Shown here: piece by piece, positions 46,837-57,756 of the stretch | Layout: each line of letters opens with the position of its first letter | Numbering within the stretch: the stretch's first letter is position 1 | Assembly (NCBI RefSeq): GCF_002980625.1 | Contig: NZ_PVLR01000011.1 | Coordinates: 62,001-126,000, forward strand | Reading direction: 5' to 3' | Source of the DNA: Malikia spinosa | GTDB taxonomy: Bacteria > Pseudomonadota > Gammaproteobacteria > Burkholderiales > Burkholderiaceae_C | DNA length: 64,000 nt | The notes under the pieces: model-generated | The model's database searches: none | What the model was told of the DNA's origin: nothing | Seen by the model: the letters and a program-made list of their open reading frames with translations, nothing else | Program-made: the position numbers and the translations under genes

Positions 46837-48555
46837 TTATTGCGCCTGGCCAGCCCCAGGCTGGCACGAGTCGGCGTCGCGCAGCCGGCGCCGCAGCACC
46901 TTGCCGATCGGATTCTTCGGCAGCTCGGAGCAGAATTCGATCCGGCGTGGCCGCTTGTAGCCGGTCAGTCGCGTGCGGCAATGGTCGCGGATCTGGCGTT
47001 CGTCGAGCTGCAAATCGCGCCTGACGACCCAGAGCTTGACCGCCTCGCCGGAATGGGGGTCAGGCATGCCCACGGCGGCGCACTCGAGCACCCCGGGCAA
47101 CTCGGCCACGACGGCCTCGACCTCGCTCGGATAGACCTTGAAGCCGCTGACCAGGATCAGGTCCTTCCTGCGGTCGACCAGCCAAAAATAGCCGCGTTCA
47201 TCCATGACGCCGATGTCGCCGGTGCGAAACCAGCCACGCGGCAGCATAGCCTGGGCGGTCTCCTCGGGCTGTTGCCAGTAGCCCACCATCAGCTGCGGGC
47301 CGCGGATCGCGATCTCGCCGGGCCGGCCCGAGGCGACCTCGGCGCCGGCCTCGTCGACGCACATCATCTCGGTGCCCGGCAGCGGCATGCCGATCGAGCC
47401 GTCGAACTCGCCACCGAGCACCGGATTGCAGCTGACCGAAGGGCTGGCCTCGGACAGACCATAGCCCTCGCAAATCGGGCTGCCGGTGCGTTCCAGCCAG
47501 CGCTGCGCGACCTCGGGCTGCACCGCCATGCCGCCGCCGACCGAAACCAGCAGATGGCTCCAGTCGACCCGGTCGAAATCGGGGTGGGCCAGCAAGGCCT
47601 TGAACAGGGTGTTGACGGCCGGAAAGATATGGATGCGGTGCCGCGCCAGTTCCTGGATCGTGGCCGGCAGATCGCGCGGATTCGGGATCAGCACGAACTG
47701 GCCACCGTTGCGCAGGCACAGCATCATCGACACCGTGAAGGCAAAGATATGGTGCAGCGGCAGGGCACAGGCATAGCAGACCGGCTCGCCGGGCGCCAGC
47801 CGGCGCAATGCCGGAGCATTCCAGGCCTCGGACTGCAGCACGTTGGCGATCAGATTGCGGTGCAGCAGCAGCGCGCCCTTGGCGATACCGGTGGTGCCGC
47901 CGGTGTATTGCAGCAGCGCCGGGTCGTCGGGCCCAAGCGCTGGCCGGATCAGCTTGACCCCGCGGCCACAGGCCAGCGCGGTATTGAAGCGCAGCGCCTG
48001 CGGCAGCGCGTAGGCCGGCACCAGCCGGCGCACGCGCCGCACCACATGGTTGACCAGCGCCCCCTTGAATAGCCCGAGCATGTCGCCCATGGCGCAGAGC
48101 AGGACCTGCCGCAGCCCGGTACGCGCCAGGCAGGCCTGCAGCGTGGCAGCGAAGTTCTCGAGCACGACGATGGCGCTGGCGCCCGAGTCATTGAGCTGAT
48201 GTTCGAGCTCGCGCGGCGTATAGAGCGGGTTGACGTTGACGACCACGCAGCCGGCGCGCAGGATGGCCGCGACCGTGACCGGATACTGCGGGATATTGGG
48301 CAGCATGACCGCGATCCGCTCACCGCGGCGCAGACCCAGGCACTGGAAGCAGGCCGCCAGCTCGCGCGAGCGATGGTCGAGTTCGGCATAGCTGAAATCA
48401 CATCCCATGAAGCTGCAGGCCTTGCGACCGGCATACTGGCTGAAGCTGGTCTCGAGCAGTTCGACCAGTGAACGGTACTGGCTGGTGTCAATGGCGGCGG
48501 GCATGCCGGGCGGATAATGGCCCAGCCAGGGGCGATCTGCTGCGGTGATGGCCAT
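46837..48555 (-). CDS. fadD: Long-chain fatty-acid-CoA ligase (FadD-like)
   Basis: AMP-forming acyl-CoA synthetase of 572 aa. It has the AMP-binding loop QYTGGTTGIAKGA, the ICEGYGLSEASP motif, GWFRTGDIG, and DLILVSGFKVYPSEVE; the C-terminal PKNPIGKVLRR carries the catalytic Lys. These support FadD. A more specialised acyl or aryl-CoA ligase is possible. GGAG precedes the ATG at 48555. It precedes mtnN on the minus strand. Confidence 0.92.
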   Translation of the reverse strand: MAITAADRPWLGHYPPGMPAAIDTSQYRSLVELLETSFSQYAGRKACSFMGCDFSYAELDHRSRELAACFQCLGLRRGERIAVMLPNIPQYPVTVAAILRAGCVVVNVNPLYTPRELEHQLNDSGASAIVVLENFAATLQACLARTGLRQVLLCAMGDMLGLFKGALVNHVVRRVRRLVPAYALPQALRFNTALACGRGVKLIRPALGPDDPALLQYTGGTTGIAKGALLLHRNLIANVLQSEAWNAPALRRLAPGEPVCYACALPLHHIFAFTVSMMLCLRNGGQFVLIPNPRDLPATIQELARHRIHIFPAVNTLFKALLAHPDFDRVDWSHLLVSVGGGMAVQPEVAQRWLERTGSPICEGYGLSEASPSVSCNPVLGGEFDGSIGMPLPGTEMMCVDEAGAEVASGRPGEIAIRGPQLMVGYWQQPEETAQAMLPRGWFRTGDIGVMDERGYFWLVDRRKDLILVSGFKVYPSEVEAVVAELPGVLECAAVGMPDPHSGEAVKLWVVRRDLQLDERQIRDHCRTRLTGYKRPRRIEFCSELPKNPIGKVLRRRLRDADSCQPGAGQAQ

Positions 48556-48675
48556 GTCGTCTCCGGATCATCTGCGGACGGGGCCCAGCCTGGCAGGCTG
48601 GTCGGCGGTCCATTATTGCGTCGGGAAGGGCTCGAGTGCGATTGATTTGCACCCCAGTACAATTGATAAATACAC

Positions 48676-50088
<1,413 letters not shown>

Positions 50089-50129
50089 AACCAGCACATC
50101 GTCCGGTGGCAGCGCGCCGCCATCAGCTA

Positions 50130-50148
50130 GTTGTTGCCCTGGAACAAC
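50130..50148. repeat. Inverted repeat before the small outer-membrane protein gene
   Basis: GTTGTT (50130-50135) and AACAAC (50143-50148) flank 7 nt. The repeat overlaps the -35 of the predicted promoter, so it might bind a regulator. Confidence 0.35.
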
Positions 50149-50159
50149 AATGATACAAA
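50131..50159 (+). promoter_or_regulatory. Possible sigma-70 promoter of the small outer-membrane protein gene
   Basis: TTGTTG (50131-50136) and TACAAA (50154-50159) are spaced by 17 nt, about 66 nt before the ATG at 50226. Confidence 0.4.
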
Positions 50160-50225
50160 TGAATACATGGCACCCAGCACCTCGGGGGTAGACTGCCCTT
50201 TTCGTCACACGCTGAAGGGGAGATT

Positions 50226-50741
50226 ATGAAATTCGTTATCAAGACCGCCGCGATCGCCGCCCTGGCCTTGGCCGCTGCAGGTGCGCAAGCCCAGCTGTAC
50301 GGCGAGCTTGGCTACTCGGCCCTCGATGTCGAAGGCGCCGGCAGCAGTGTCGATCTGGGGGCGCTGAGCGGTACCATCGGTTACGGCGTGCACGAGAACC
50401 TTGCCGTGGAGGGCATGCTGGCCTTCGGCGTCCAGGACGACAAGATCGGCGGCGCCAAGGTCGAGCTCGAACACAGCTATGGCCTGTTCGCCAAGCCCCG
50501 CATCATGCTGAGCCCGAACTTCGAACTGTTCGGCCGCCTCGGCTATGTGGAGAGCAAGCTCAAGGCCTCGGCCCCGGGCTATCGCTCGCTGACCGACACC
50601 GACGGTGACTGGGCTTACGGGCTGGGCGGCAACTACTATTTCGACCGCAACAGCTATGTCAGCGCCAATTACCTGCGCTTCTACGACAAGGACAACATCA
50701 AGGGTGACGGCATCACGATCGGCGTCGGCATGAAGTTCTGA
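50226..50741 (+). CDS. Small outer-membrane beta-barrel protein
   Basis: A 171-aa precursor with a signal peptide (MKFVIKTAAIAALALAAAGA, cleaved near AQAQ). The mature part is eight-strand-like, with LYGELGYSALDV, SYGLFAKPRIMLS, NFELFGRLGYVES and the C-terminal ITIGVGMKF ending in Phe, the usual outer-membrane signal. It resembles the OmpW/OprF-N-terminal style porin family, function unknown. GAAGGGGAG precedes the ATG. A good terminator follows. Confidence 0.9.
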   Translation: MKFVIKTAAIAALALAAAGAQAQLYGELGYSALDVEGAGSSVDLGALSGTIGYGVHENLAVEGMLAFGVQDDKIGGAKVELEHSYGLFAKPRIMLSPNFELFGRLGYVESKLKASAPGYRSLTDTDGDWAYGLGGNYYFDRNSYVSANYLRFYDKDNIKGDGITIGVGMKF

Positions 50742-50779
50742 TATCGACCAGCGGCCTTGACCGGCCCTGGATTGATGAC

Positions 50780-50808
50780 AACCCGGCTGCTGGCCGGGTT
50801 CGTTTTTG
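50780..50808 (+). terminator. Terminator of the small outer-membrane protein gene
   Basis: AACCCGGC (50780-50787) pairs with GCCGGGTT (50793-50800), a perfect 8-bp stem, then CGTTTTT. Confidence 0.85.
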
Positions 50809-50862
50809 GCGCTACCGGCAGCGCCAGACTGGCGCCCGCCGCGCGCTGGCGATAATCGCGGC

Positions 50863-51339
50863 ATGAACACAAGATGGAAACCCAGCGTCACGGTGGCCGC
50901 GATCATCGAGCGCGACGGCCGCTACCTGCTGGTCGAAGAGCAGACCCCCGAGGGCCTGCGGCTGAACAATCCGGCCGGCCACCTCGATCCCGGCGAAAGC
51001 CCGGTCCAGGGCTGCCGGCGCGAGACGCTGGAGGAAACCACGCACCGCTTCGAGCCCGAGGCGCTGGTCGGCATCTACCTGTCGCGCTCGGTGCTGCCGG
51101 GCGATGCCGGCGACGTGACCTATATGCGCTTCGCCTTCTGCGGCCAGCTCGGCGAGCCGGTACCTGGCGCCCAACTCGATACCGGCATCCTGCGCACGCT
51201 CTGGCTGACGCCCGACGAGCTGCGCGCCAGCCGCGAGCGCCTGCGCAGCCCGCTGGTGCTGCAATGCATCGAGGACCACCTGGCCGGGCGCCGCTATCCG
51301 CTCGAGCTGATCCACACCGATCCGTCGGTCACCGCATAA
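50863..51339 (+). CDS. Nudix hydrolase
   Basis: A 158-aa pyrophosphohydrolase with the Nudix box GHLDPGESPVQGCRRETLEE (about residues 40-60), the Mg2+-binding helix. It is most like NudJ-type phosphatases acting on nucleoside diphosphate and thiamine pyrophosphate derivatives, but the substrate is not fixed. The last glycine of the box is Thr here. It is 10 nt ahead of yaeQ on the same strand. Confidence 0.88.
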   Translation: MNTRWKPSVTVAAIIERDGRYLLVEEQTPEGLRLNNPAGHLDPGESPVQGCRRETLEETTHRFEPEALVGIYLSRSVLPGDAGDVTYMRFAFCGQLGEPVPGAQLDTGILRTLWLTPDELRASRERLRSPLVLQCIEDHLAGRRYPLELIHTDPSVTA

Positions 51340-51349
51340 AGGAAACCCG

Positions 51350-51910
51350 ATGGCCATCAAGTCCACCATCTTCAAGGCGAACCTGCAGATCGCCGACATC
51401 GACCACAACTACTACGCCGACCACAGCCTGACGCTGGCGCGCCATCCGAGCGAGACCGACCAGCGCATGATGGTGCGTCTCGTCGCGCTGGCGCTCAACG
51501 CGCACGAGCTGCAGGATACCTGCGGCGGCGACGGCACACTGGCGTTTGGCGCCGGCCTGTCCGACGTGACCGACCCGGACGTGCACCTGACCGACTTCAC
51601 CGGCCGCAAGCGGCTCTGGATCGAGGTCGGCCAGCCCGAGGACAAGCCGCTGCTGAAGGCCTGCAGCCAGGCCGACGCAGTGCGGCTCTATGTCTACGCG
51701 CACCAGGCCGACGTCTGGTGGAAGGGCATCGAGGGCAAGTTGAGCCGGCTCGACAAGCTGCAGGTCTGGCGCCTGCCGACCGAGGCGGCACAGGAACTCG
51801 AAGGGCTGGCCGAGCGCAGCATGCAGCTGCAGGCCACCATCCACGACCAGGTGCTGACGCTCAGCAGCGACAAGGGCAGCGTGAGCCTGGAAGCGACGCG
51901 CTGGAAGTGA
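51350..51910 (+). CDS. YaeQ family protein
   Basis: A 186-aa conserved protein of unknown function. It shows the YaeQ start AIKSTIFKANLQIADIDHNY, then the core HSLTLARHPSETDQRMMVRL and KRLWIEVGQPEDKPLLKAC. YaeQ resembles a PD-(D/E)XK nuclease fold, but activity is not shown. GGAAACC precedes the ATG. Confidence 0.9.
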   Translation: MAIKSTIFKANLQIADIDHNYYADHSLTLARHPSETDQRMMVRLVALALNAHELQDTCGGDGTLAFGAGLSDVTDPDVHLTDFTGRKRLWIEVGQPEDKPLLKACSQADAVRLYVYAHQADVWWKGIEGKLSRLDKLQVWRLPTEAAQELEGLAERSMQLQATIHDQVLTLSSDKGSVSLEATRWK

Positions 51911-51943
51911 GTCACCAAGCCAGGCGCTGAGCCTGGCAGAGAC

Positions 51944-52678
51944 TCAAGCGCCAGCCAGCGCGATCGCGGCCAGCGCGGCGATCGCCGCGGTCTCGGCGCG
52001 CAGCACGCGCGGCCCCAGCGTGACCGGCGCGTAGCCCTGCGCCAGCAGGGCCTGCTCCTCCTGCGGCGACAGGCCGCCCTCGGGGCCATGCACCAGCAGC
52101 AGCGGCGCGGCCGGATCGGTAGCGGCGACCTGCAGCAGCGGCCTGGAGCCCGGCGCCAGCGACAGCACGCCGCACAGCAGGCCCTCAGGGCTTGGCTGGC
52201 GCAGCCAGTCGTCGAGCGTACGCACCGGATGGATCAGCGGCACGCGGTTGCCACCGCATTGCTCGCAGGCCGCGACCGCGACTGCCTGCCAATGGGACTG
52301 CTTCTTGTCGGCGCGCTCGCCCTTCAAGCGCAACACGCTGCGCTCGGTCATCAGCGGCTGGATGCTGGCGACGCCGAGCTCGGTCGCCTTCTCGACCAGC
52401 CAGTCCATGCGGTCGTTGGCCGGCATGCCGACCGCCAGATGGACGGCGCGCGCCGGCTCGCGCTCGAGCGCCTGGTGGGCGCCGACCTCGACCTCGACAC
52501 TGCTGCGGCCCATCTTGCGCACGGTGGCGTCCCACTCGCCGCCCGCGACCGGGTCGCCGAACAGCGTGATGCCGTCGCCGGGCTGCAGCCGCAGCACCTG
52601 GACATGGCGGGCGCCTTCGGGCGTGAGTTCGAACTGCAGGCCGGCCTGCAGGGCCTGGGGCTGGTAGATGCGCGGCAT
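51944..52678 (-). CDS. rsmE: 16S rRNA (uracil-1498-N3)-methyltransferase
   Basis: SPOUT-class RNA methyltransferase for U1498 of 16S rRNA. The 244-aa protein has ARHVQVLRLQPGDGITLF, KATELGVASIQPLMTERSV, ACEQCGGNRVP and the knot region HGPEGGLSPQEEQ. It lies 11 nt after the amgK stop on the same strand, so amgK-rsmE may form a unit. Confidence 0.92.
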   Translation of the reverse strand: MPRIYQPQALQAGLQFELTPEGARHVQVLRLQPGDGITLFGDPVAGGEWDATVRKMGRSSVEVEVGAHQALEREPARAVHLAVGMPANDRMDWLVEKATELGVASIQPLMTERSVLRLKGERADKKQSHWQAVAVAACEQCGGNRVPLIHPVRTLDDWLRQPSPEGLLCGVLSLAPGSRPLLQVAATDPAAPLLLVHGPEGGLSPQEEQALLAQGYAPVTLGPRVLRAETAAIAALAAIALAGA

Positions 52679-52689
52679 GGCGGGGCCTT

Positions 52690-53799
52690 TCAGACGCGAC
52701 CGTAGGCGAAACCGGTCGCGACTTCCCAGCCCTCGACCTTGTCGATCAGGCGCAGCAGGGGACCGAGCTCGCGGTAGCGCAAGGCCGTGCTGCGGATGTA
52801 GTGGATGAAACGAGGCGTATCAGCCAGGTACTGGGGCTTGCCGTCGCGCAGCGTCAGGCGCGCAAAGATGCCGGCCACCTTGAGGTGGCGCTGCAACGCC
52901 ATCCACTCGACCGCGCGGTAGAAGGCACCGAAATCCTCGCTCCAGCCGTCGAAGTCGAGCAGGCCGGCCTTGCGCGCGCGTTCCCAGTAACGGATCGTGA
53001 TGTCGAGCACGAAATCCTCCTCCCAGCTCAGGAAGGCGTCGCGCGTCAGGCAGGCGATGTCATAGGTGATCGGACCCCAGACCGCGTCCTGGAAGTCGAG
53101 CACGCCGAGGCGGCGCGCCGGATCGGCCGCATCGAAGCCCGCGCGCGGCAGCATCAGGTTGCGCGGCATGAAGTCGCGGTGCACCAGCACCTGGGGTGCG
53201 GCCAGGTTGCGCTCGACCACCAGCGCGAAGGTCTTGTCCAGCGTCGCGCGCATCGCGTCGTCGATCGCGATTCCCTTGTGCTGCGCCAGGTACCAGTCGG
53301 GGAACAGCTGCAACTCGCGCTGCAGCAGCGCGCTATCGTAGGCCGGCAGCCAGTCCGGGCGCGCGAGGCGCTGCAGGTCCAGCAGGGCCGTGGTCGCATC
53401 CTTGAAATAAGGCAAGGCGGCGTCCGGCTGCTGCGGGTCGAGCGCGGTCAGCAGGGTCTGGTCGCCGAGGTCGTCGAGCAGCATGAAGCCGTGCGCCTCG
53501 TCCCAGGCCAGCACGGCGGGCACGCGCACGCCAGCCTGGCGCAGCAAGGCGGCGACCTGGACGAAGGGGCGGCAGTTTTCCTGCGTGGGCGGAGCGTCCA
53601 TGATCACGCACGTGCCGCCGGCAGCCGAATCGATGCGGAAATAGCGGCGAAAGCTCGCGTCGGCCGAGGCCAGGCGCAGGCTGGCGGGCAGCAGGCCGTG
53701 CTCGGCGGCCGCCTGGCCCAGCCAGGCCTCGAAGGCGGACTGGCGCTGCGGGTCGGCCCAGGCAATGGAGGACGAGTTGGCGGAAGGGACTTGTGACAT
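52690..53799 (-). CDS. amgK: Probable N-acetylmuramate/N-acetylglucosamine kinase (AmgK)
   Basis: A 369-aa phosphotransferase-fold kinase. The catalytic segment VHRDFMPRNLML and VLDFQDAVWGPITYDIACL, then TRDAFLSWEE, is typical of AmgK of the cell-wall recycling (MurU) pathway. An N-terminal region SFRRYFRI and CVIMDAPPTQEN binds nucleotide. AmgK is usually divergent from lptD, as here, and followed by murU. No murU follows; rsmE does. The ATG at 53799 is chosen because the upstream residues are not conserved. Confidence 0.82.
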   Translation of the reverse strand: MSQVPSANSSSIAWADPQRQSAFEAWLGQAAAEHGLLPASLRLASADASFRRYFRIDSAAGGTCVIMDAPPTQENCRPFVQVAALLRQAGVRVPAVLAWDEAHGFMLLDDLGDQTLLTALDPQQPDAALPYFKDATTALLDLQRLARPDWLPAYDSALLQRELQLFPDWYLAQHKGIAIDDAMRATLDKTFALVVERNLAAPQVLVHRDFMPRNLMLPRAGFDAADPARRLGVLDFQDAVWGPITYDIACLTRDAFLSWEEDFVLDITIRYWERARKAGLLDFDGWSEDFGAFYRAVEWMALQRHLKVAGIFARLTLRDGKPQYLADTPRFIHYIRSTALRYRELGPLLRLIDKVEGWEVATGFAYGRV

Positions 53800-53927
53800 G
53801 TATAAGCTGAGTCTGGCGCACCACAGGATCTGGCCTGCAGCAGCGACCCGCGGCGCGGGCCTCGTGGATAATTGCCCAGCTATTCTACGAACGGCGCGCC
53901 CGCGCCTCACAAAGCCCTCATCAATCC

Positions 53928-56369
53928 GTGCCCTCCGAGCCCAACACCGACGCCCCGCTGCGACTCCGACTGCGCCCTGTCAGCGCGGCCTTGCGCAGCG
54001 TCTTCCTGCTTGCGGCCGGCAGCGCACTGCTGGGCCCGGCAGCTGCGCAGTCCAGTGGCGCCGAGCCCGGGCTGGTCTTGCAGCCGAGCCTGCAATTGCA
54101 GGAGCGCCTGAGCGGTGACTCCAGGCAGGCGGGTCCGACCTTCCTGTTCGGCGACCAGATCGAGGGCCAGACCGATGTCCGGACCCGGGTCGAGGGCCAT
54201 GCCGAACTGCGGCGTCACGAGATGGTGCTCAAGGCCGGGCAGATCGAACACAACGTGGCCGACGACACCGTGCGCGCCAGCGGCGGGGTCCGCATCAACC
54301 GGCTCGGCAATGTCTACGAAGGCCCCGAGCTGCAGCTCAAGCTCGACAGCAACGAGGGCTATTTCCTGCAGCCGCGCTTCACGCTGCTCAAGAACGGCGG
54401 CCAGGGCGAGGCGAGCCGGCTCGACTTCCTGGGGCCGGACCGCTCGAGTGCCGAGCAGGTGATCTACTCGACCTGCGCCCGTCCGGACTCGGGCCCCTGG
54501 GACCCCGACTGGTGGGTGTCGGCCAGCCGGATGGATTTCGACAGCGCGACCGATACCGGGACCGCGCATCAGGGCGTGCTGCACTTCAAGGGTGTGCCGG
54601 TGCTGGCGGCGCCCTATCTGCAGTTTCCGCTGTCCGACAAGCGGCGCTCGGGGCTGCTGCCGCCGAGCTTCAACATCGGCACCCAAAGCGGCATCGAGAT
54701 CTCGCTGCCCTACTACCTCAACCTCGCGCCCGAGCGCGATGCCACGCTGACGCCGACGCTGATGAGCAAGCGCGGCCTCGACCTGGGTGGCGAGTTCCGC
54801 TATCTGGAGCGCGACTACAGCGGCGAGTGGCGCGGCGCCTACATGTCGGACGACAAGCTGCGTTCGGCCGATCGCTGGAATGCTTCGCTCCAGCACCGGC
54901 AGCGGCTGTACGGGCTGACCGGCGTCGACAACATGGGCCTGCGGCTGAACCTGAACCAGGTCAGCGACGCCAACTACTGGCGCGACTTCCCGCAGTCGAG
55001 CAAGGTGCTGACGCAGCGCCTGCTGCCGAGCGAGGCCGTGCTGTCCTGGGGCAGCGGCGACTGGTCGTTCTCGGCCGGCAGCTACAGCTGGCAGACGCTG
55101 CAGGACCCGGCGCCGGCCGCCCAGATCCTCGCGCCCTATGACCGCGTGCCCTCGCTGGCGGCCCGGCTGGCACCGGCACCGTTCAGCCTGGCGGGCAACC
55201 CGGGCTGGCAAGGCTCGCTGCAGACCGAGCTGACCCAGTTCGCCACCGACCGCAAGGTCCAGATCGGCAACGGCCAGACCGCCACGGTGCTGGACGGCCA
55301 GCGGGCCATGGCGGTGGCCCAGCTCGGCAAGACTTGGCAGGCGCCGGGCTGGTTCGTCAAGCCCGGCTTGCAGATGCATCTGCGCCAGTACCAGTTCGAC
55401 CAGGCGCTCGGCAACGGCCAGTCCAACCAGGGCCTGGCCGTACCGACCCTGAGCCTGGACAGCGGCCTGTTCTTCGAACGCGAGGCGCGCTACTTCGGCC
55501 GCGACCTGCTGCAGACGCTCGAACCCAGGCTCTACTACTCGCGCACCCCTTACCGCGAGCAGGGCTATCTGCCGAGCTTCGATACGGCGCCCTACGACTT
55601 CAACCTCAGCACCATCTACCTGTCCAACCCCTATGCCGGCAACGACCGCATCGCCGACCTCGATGCGCTGACGCTGGGCGCGACGACCCGCCTGCTCCAT
55701 CCCGAGAACGGCGCCGAGCTCGTGAGCCTGGGCGTGGCGCAGCGCTACCGTTTCCGCGAGCAGCGCGTCGCGCTGCCGGGGGAAAGCGTGATGTCGGCCG
55801 GCCTGACCGATCTGCTGCTGGGCGCGCGCGTGCAATGGACACCGCAATGGTCGCTCGACAGCAGCCTGCAATACAACCCCGAGAGCGGCGACTCGACCCG
55901 CAACACGCTGAGCCTGCGCTACATGCCCGGCCCCTACCGGGTGCTGAGCACCGCCTACCGGGTCAAGCAACAGACGGCGGTCGAGAGCAGCCGCCAGCTC
56001 GACCTGGGCTGGCAATGGCCGCTGCAGGCGCTGTTCGGCCCGGCGCCGGACAGCGTGGCGGGCCGCGGCCTGGGTCCGAACCAGTGGTACAGCGTCGGCC
56101 GCATCAATTACAGCCTGCCCGAGAACAAGATCGTCGATCTGCTGGTCGGCTTGGAATACGATGCCTGCTGCTGGATCGGCCGGGTCGTGCTGGAGCGGCT
56201 GCAGAACAGCCAGACGGGCTCCAACCAGCGCATCATGTTCCAGCTCGAGTTCTCCGGTTTCACCCGCATCGGCTCCAGCCCGCTGCAATCCTTGCGCAAC
56301 AATGTGCCCCGCTATCAATCCCTGCGTGAAGAAATCAATCCGCCCAGCCGGTTCGAGCGTTATGAATAA
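53928..56369 (+). CDS. lptD: LPS assembly outer membrane protein LptD
   Basis: Barrel of the LPS translocon in the outer membrane, working with LptE. The 813-aa protein has a signal region (about 1-41), an OstA/LptA-like beta-jellyroll (LLKAGQIEHNVADDTVRASG near residue 100-125) and a C-terminal barrel. Cys residues in YSTCARPD and the pair in YDACCWIG are expected to form the disulfides needed for folding. The GTG at 53928 is the start. It overlaps surA by 8 nt. This context is the standard lptD-surA pair. Confidence 0.94.
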   Translation: MPSEPNTDAPLRLRLRPVSAALRSVFLLAAGSALLGPAAAQSSGAEPGLVLQPSLQLQERLSGDSRQAGPTFLFGDQIEGQTDVRTRVEGHAELRRHEMVLKAGQIEHNVADDTVRASGGVRINRLGNVYEGPELQLKLDSNEGYFLQPRFTLLKNGGQGEASRLDFLGPDRSSAEQVIYSTCARPDSGPWDPDWWVSASRMDFDSATDTGTAHQGVLHFKGVPVLAAPYLQFPLSDKRRSGLLPPSFNIGTQSGIEISLPYYLNLAPERDATLTPTLMSKRGLDLGGEFRYLERDYSGEWRGAYMSDDKLRSADRWNASLQHRQRLYGLTGVDNMGLRLNLNQVSDANYWRDFPQSSKVLTQRLLPSEAVLSWGSGDWSFSAGSYSWQTLQDPAPAAQILAPYDRVPSLAARLAPAPFSLAGNPGWQGSLQTELTQFATDRKVQIGNGQTATVLDGQRAMAVAQLGKTWQAPGWFVKPGLQMHLRQYQFDQALGNGQSNQGLAVPTLSLDSGLFFEREARYFGRDLLQTLEPRLYYSRTPYREQGYLPSFDTAPYDFNLSTIYLSNPYAGNDRIADLDALTLGATTRLLHPENGAELVSLGVAQRYRFREQRVALPGESVMSAGLTDLLLGARVQWTPQWSLDSSLQYNPESGDSTRNTLSLRYMPGPYRVLSTAYRVKQQTAVESSRQLDLGWQWPLQALFGPAPDSVAGRGLGPNQWYSVGRINYSLPENKIVDLLVGLEYDACCWIGRVVLERLQNSQTGSNQRIMFQLEFSGFTRIGSSPLQSLRNNVPRYQSLREEINPPSRFERYE

Positions 56370-57756
56370 ATCCCTTGTACTGGCCAGCGCGCTGCTGCTG
56401 TCCGGCGGCCTGGCCTCGGCACAGGCCCTGAAGCCCTCCAAGGCGAGCTCGCGTCCGGCGGCGGCCGCCGCCAAACCGGCCACGGCCAGCGCTGGCCTAC
56501 CCGCAACAGCCATGCCGACCACTGCCGCACCCGCCGTGCAAGAACTGCCGGCCAATCATGTCGTGGTCCTGGTCAACTCGGAGCCGGTCACCAGCCACGA
56601 GGTGCTGGCGCGGCTGGCCCGCCTGCAGACGCCGGCCGGGACCCAGCTGCCGCCACGCGCCGAACTGCTGCGCCAGCTCACGGAACGGCTGATCCTCGAG
56701 CGGGTGCAATTGCAAGCGGCGGCCGAGCTGGGGCTCAAGATCGACGAGGCCGCGCTGGTCCAGGCCGAGGAGAACATCGCGCGCCAGAACGGCCTCAACG
56801 TCGAGCAGCTGCGCGCACGCCTCAAGGCCATGGGCGAAGACAGCGAGAGCCTGCGCGCCAACCTGCGCCACGAACTGCTGCTGCAGCGCGTGCGCGAGCG
56901 CGAAGTCGACAGCCGGATCAGGATCGGCGAGCAGGAGATCGACGCCTATCTGGCCGAACACCAGAGCGCCGAGCTGGCCGAGCTCAACCTGGCCCAGCTG
57001 CTGATCCGGGTGCCCGAGGGCGCCGATGCCGCGACGGTCGAACGCCTGCGTCAGCGCGCCGAGCAACTGGCGCAGCGCGCCCGCTCCGGCGCCGACTTCA
57101 CGGCACTGGTGCGCGAGTTTTCCGAAGCGCCCGACAAGGCCAACGGCGGTCAGCTCGGCTTGCGCAGCGCCGAGCGCTACCCGACCTTGTTCGTCGACGC
57201 CGTGCGCTCGCTGCAGACCGGCCAGATCGCCGAGGTCGTGCGCAGCGGCGCCGGCTTCCATCTGCTCAAGCTGGTCGAGAAGCGTAATGCCGGCCTGGCC
57301 GATGCCAGCTACACCCAGACCCGAGCCCGCCATATCCTGCTGCGCCCGGGTGCCCAGCTGAGCCAGGAAGCGGCGATCGCACGCCTGCAGGAGATGCGCC
57401 AGCGCATCGGCAACGGATCGGCCCGCTTCGAGGAACTGGCGCGCCAGTACAGCCAGGACAGCTCGGCCAGTGCCGGCGGCGAGCTCGGCTGGGCCAACCC
57501 CGGCATGTTCGTGCCCGAGTTCGAGCAGGTCATGAGCCGGCTCGCGCCGGGCCAGCTGTCCGAACCGCTGGTCTCGCGCTTTGGCGTGCACCTGATCCAG
57601 GTCCAGGAACGGCGCCAGGTGCCATTGAGCGCGCGCGAGCAGCGCGAATGGGTACGCAACCTGCTGCGTGAACAGAAGGCCGAACAAGCCTACGAGACCT
57701 GGGCGCGCGAGCTGCGCGCCCAGGCTTACATTGAATACCGCGAGCCTCCCCAGTGA
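56362..57756 (+). CDS. surA: Periplasmic chaperone and peptidyl-prolyl isomerase SurA
   Basis: Chaperone that escorts outer-membrane proteins to BAM. The 464-aa precursor has a signal peptide ([20 protein letters not shown]) and an Ala/Pro-rich linker. The N-terminal chaperone domain is about 65-200. There are two parvulin domains (about 215-330, with [14 protein letters not shown]; and about 330-430, with [34 protein letters not shown]). A C-terminal helix closes it. It overlaps lptD by 8 nt and rsmA by 4 nt, so all three are translationally coupled. Confidence 0.94.
   Translation: MNKSLVLASALLLSGGLASAQALKPSKASSRPAAAAAKPATASAGLPATAMPTTAAPAVQELPANHVVVLVNSEPVTSHEVLARLARLQTPAGTQLPPRAELLRQLTERLILERVQLQAAAELGLKIDEAALVQAEENIARQNGLNVEQLRARLKAMGEDSESLRANLRHELLLQRVREREVDSRIRIGEQEIDAYLAEHQSAELAELNLAQLLIRVPEGADAATVERLRQRAEQLAQRARSGADFTALVREFSEAPDKANGGQLGLRSAERYPTLFVDAVRSLQTGQIAEVVRSGAGFHLLKLVEKRNAGLADASYTQTRARHILLRPGAQLSQEAAIARLQEMRQRIGNGSARFEELARQYSQDSSASAGGELGWANPGMFVPEFEQVMSRLAPGQLSEPLVSRFGVHLIQVQERRQVPLSAREQREWVRNLLREQKAEQAYETWARELRAQAYIEYREPPQ

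Noticed and set aside
53907-56555. Very long open frame antisense to lptD and surA
   Set aside because: It mirrors the codon bias of a GC-rich gene on the other strand; the plus-strand lptD has clear family motifs and the antisense product has none.
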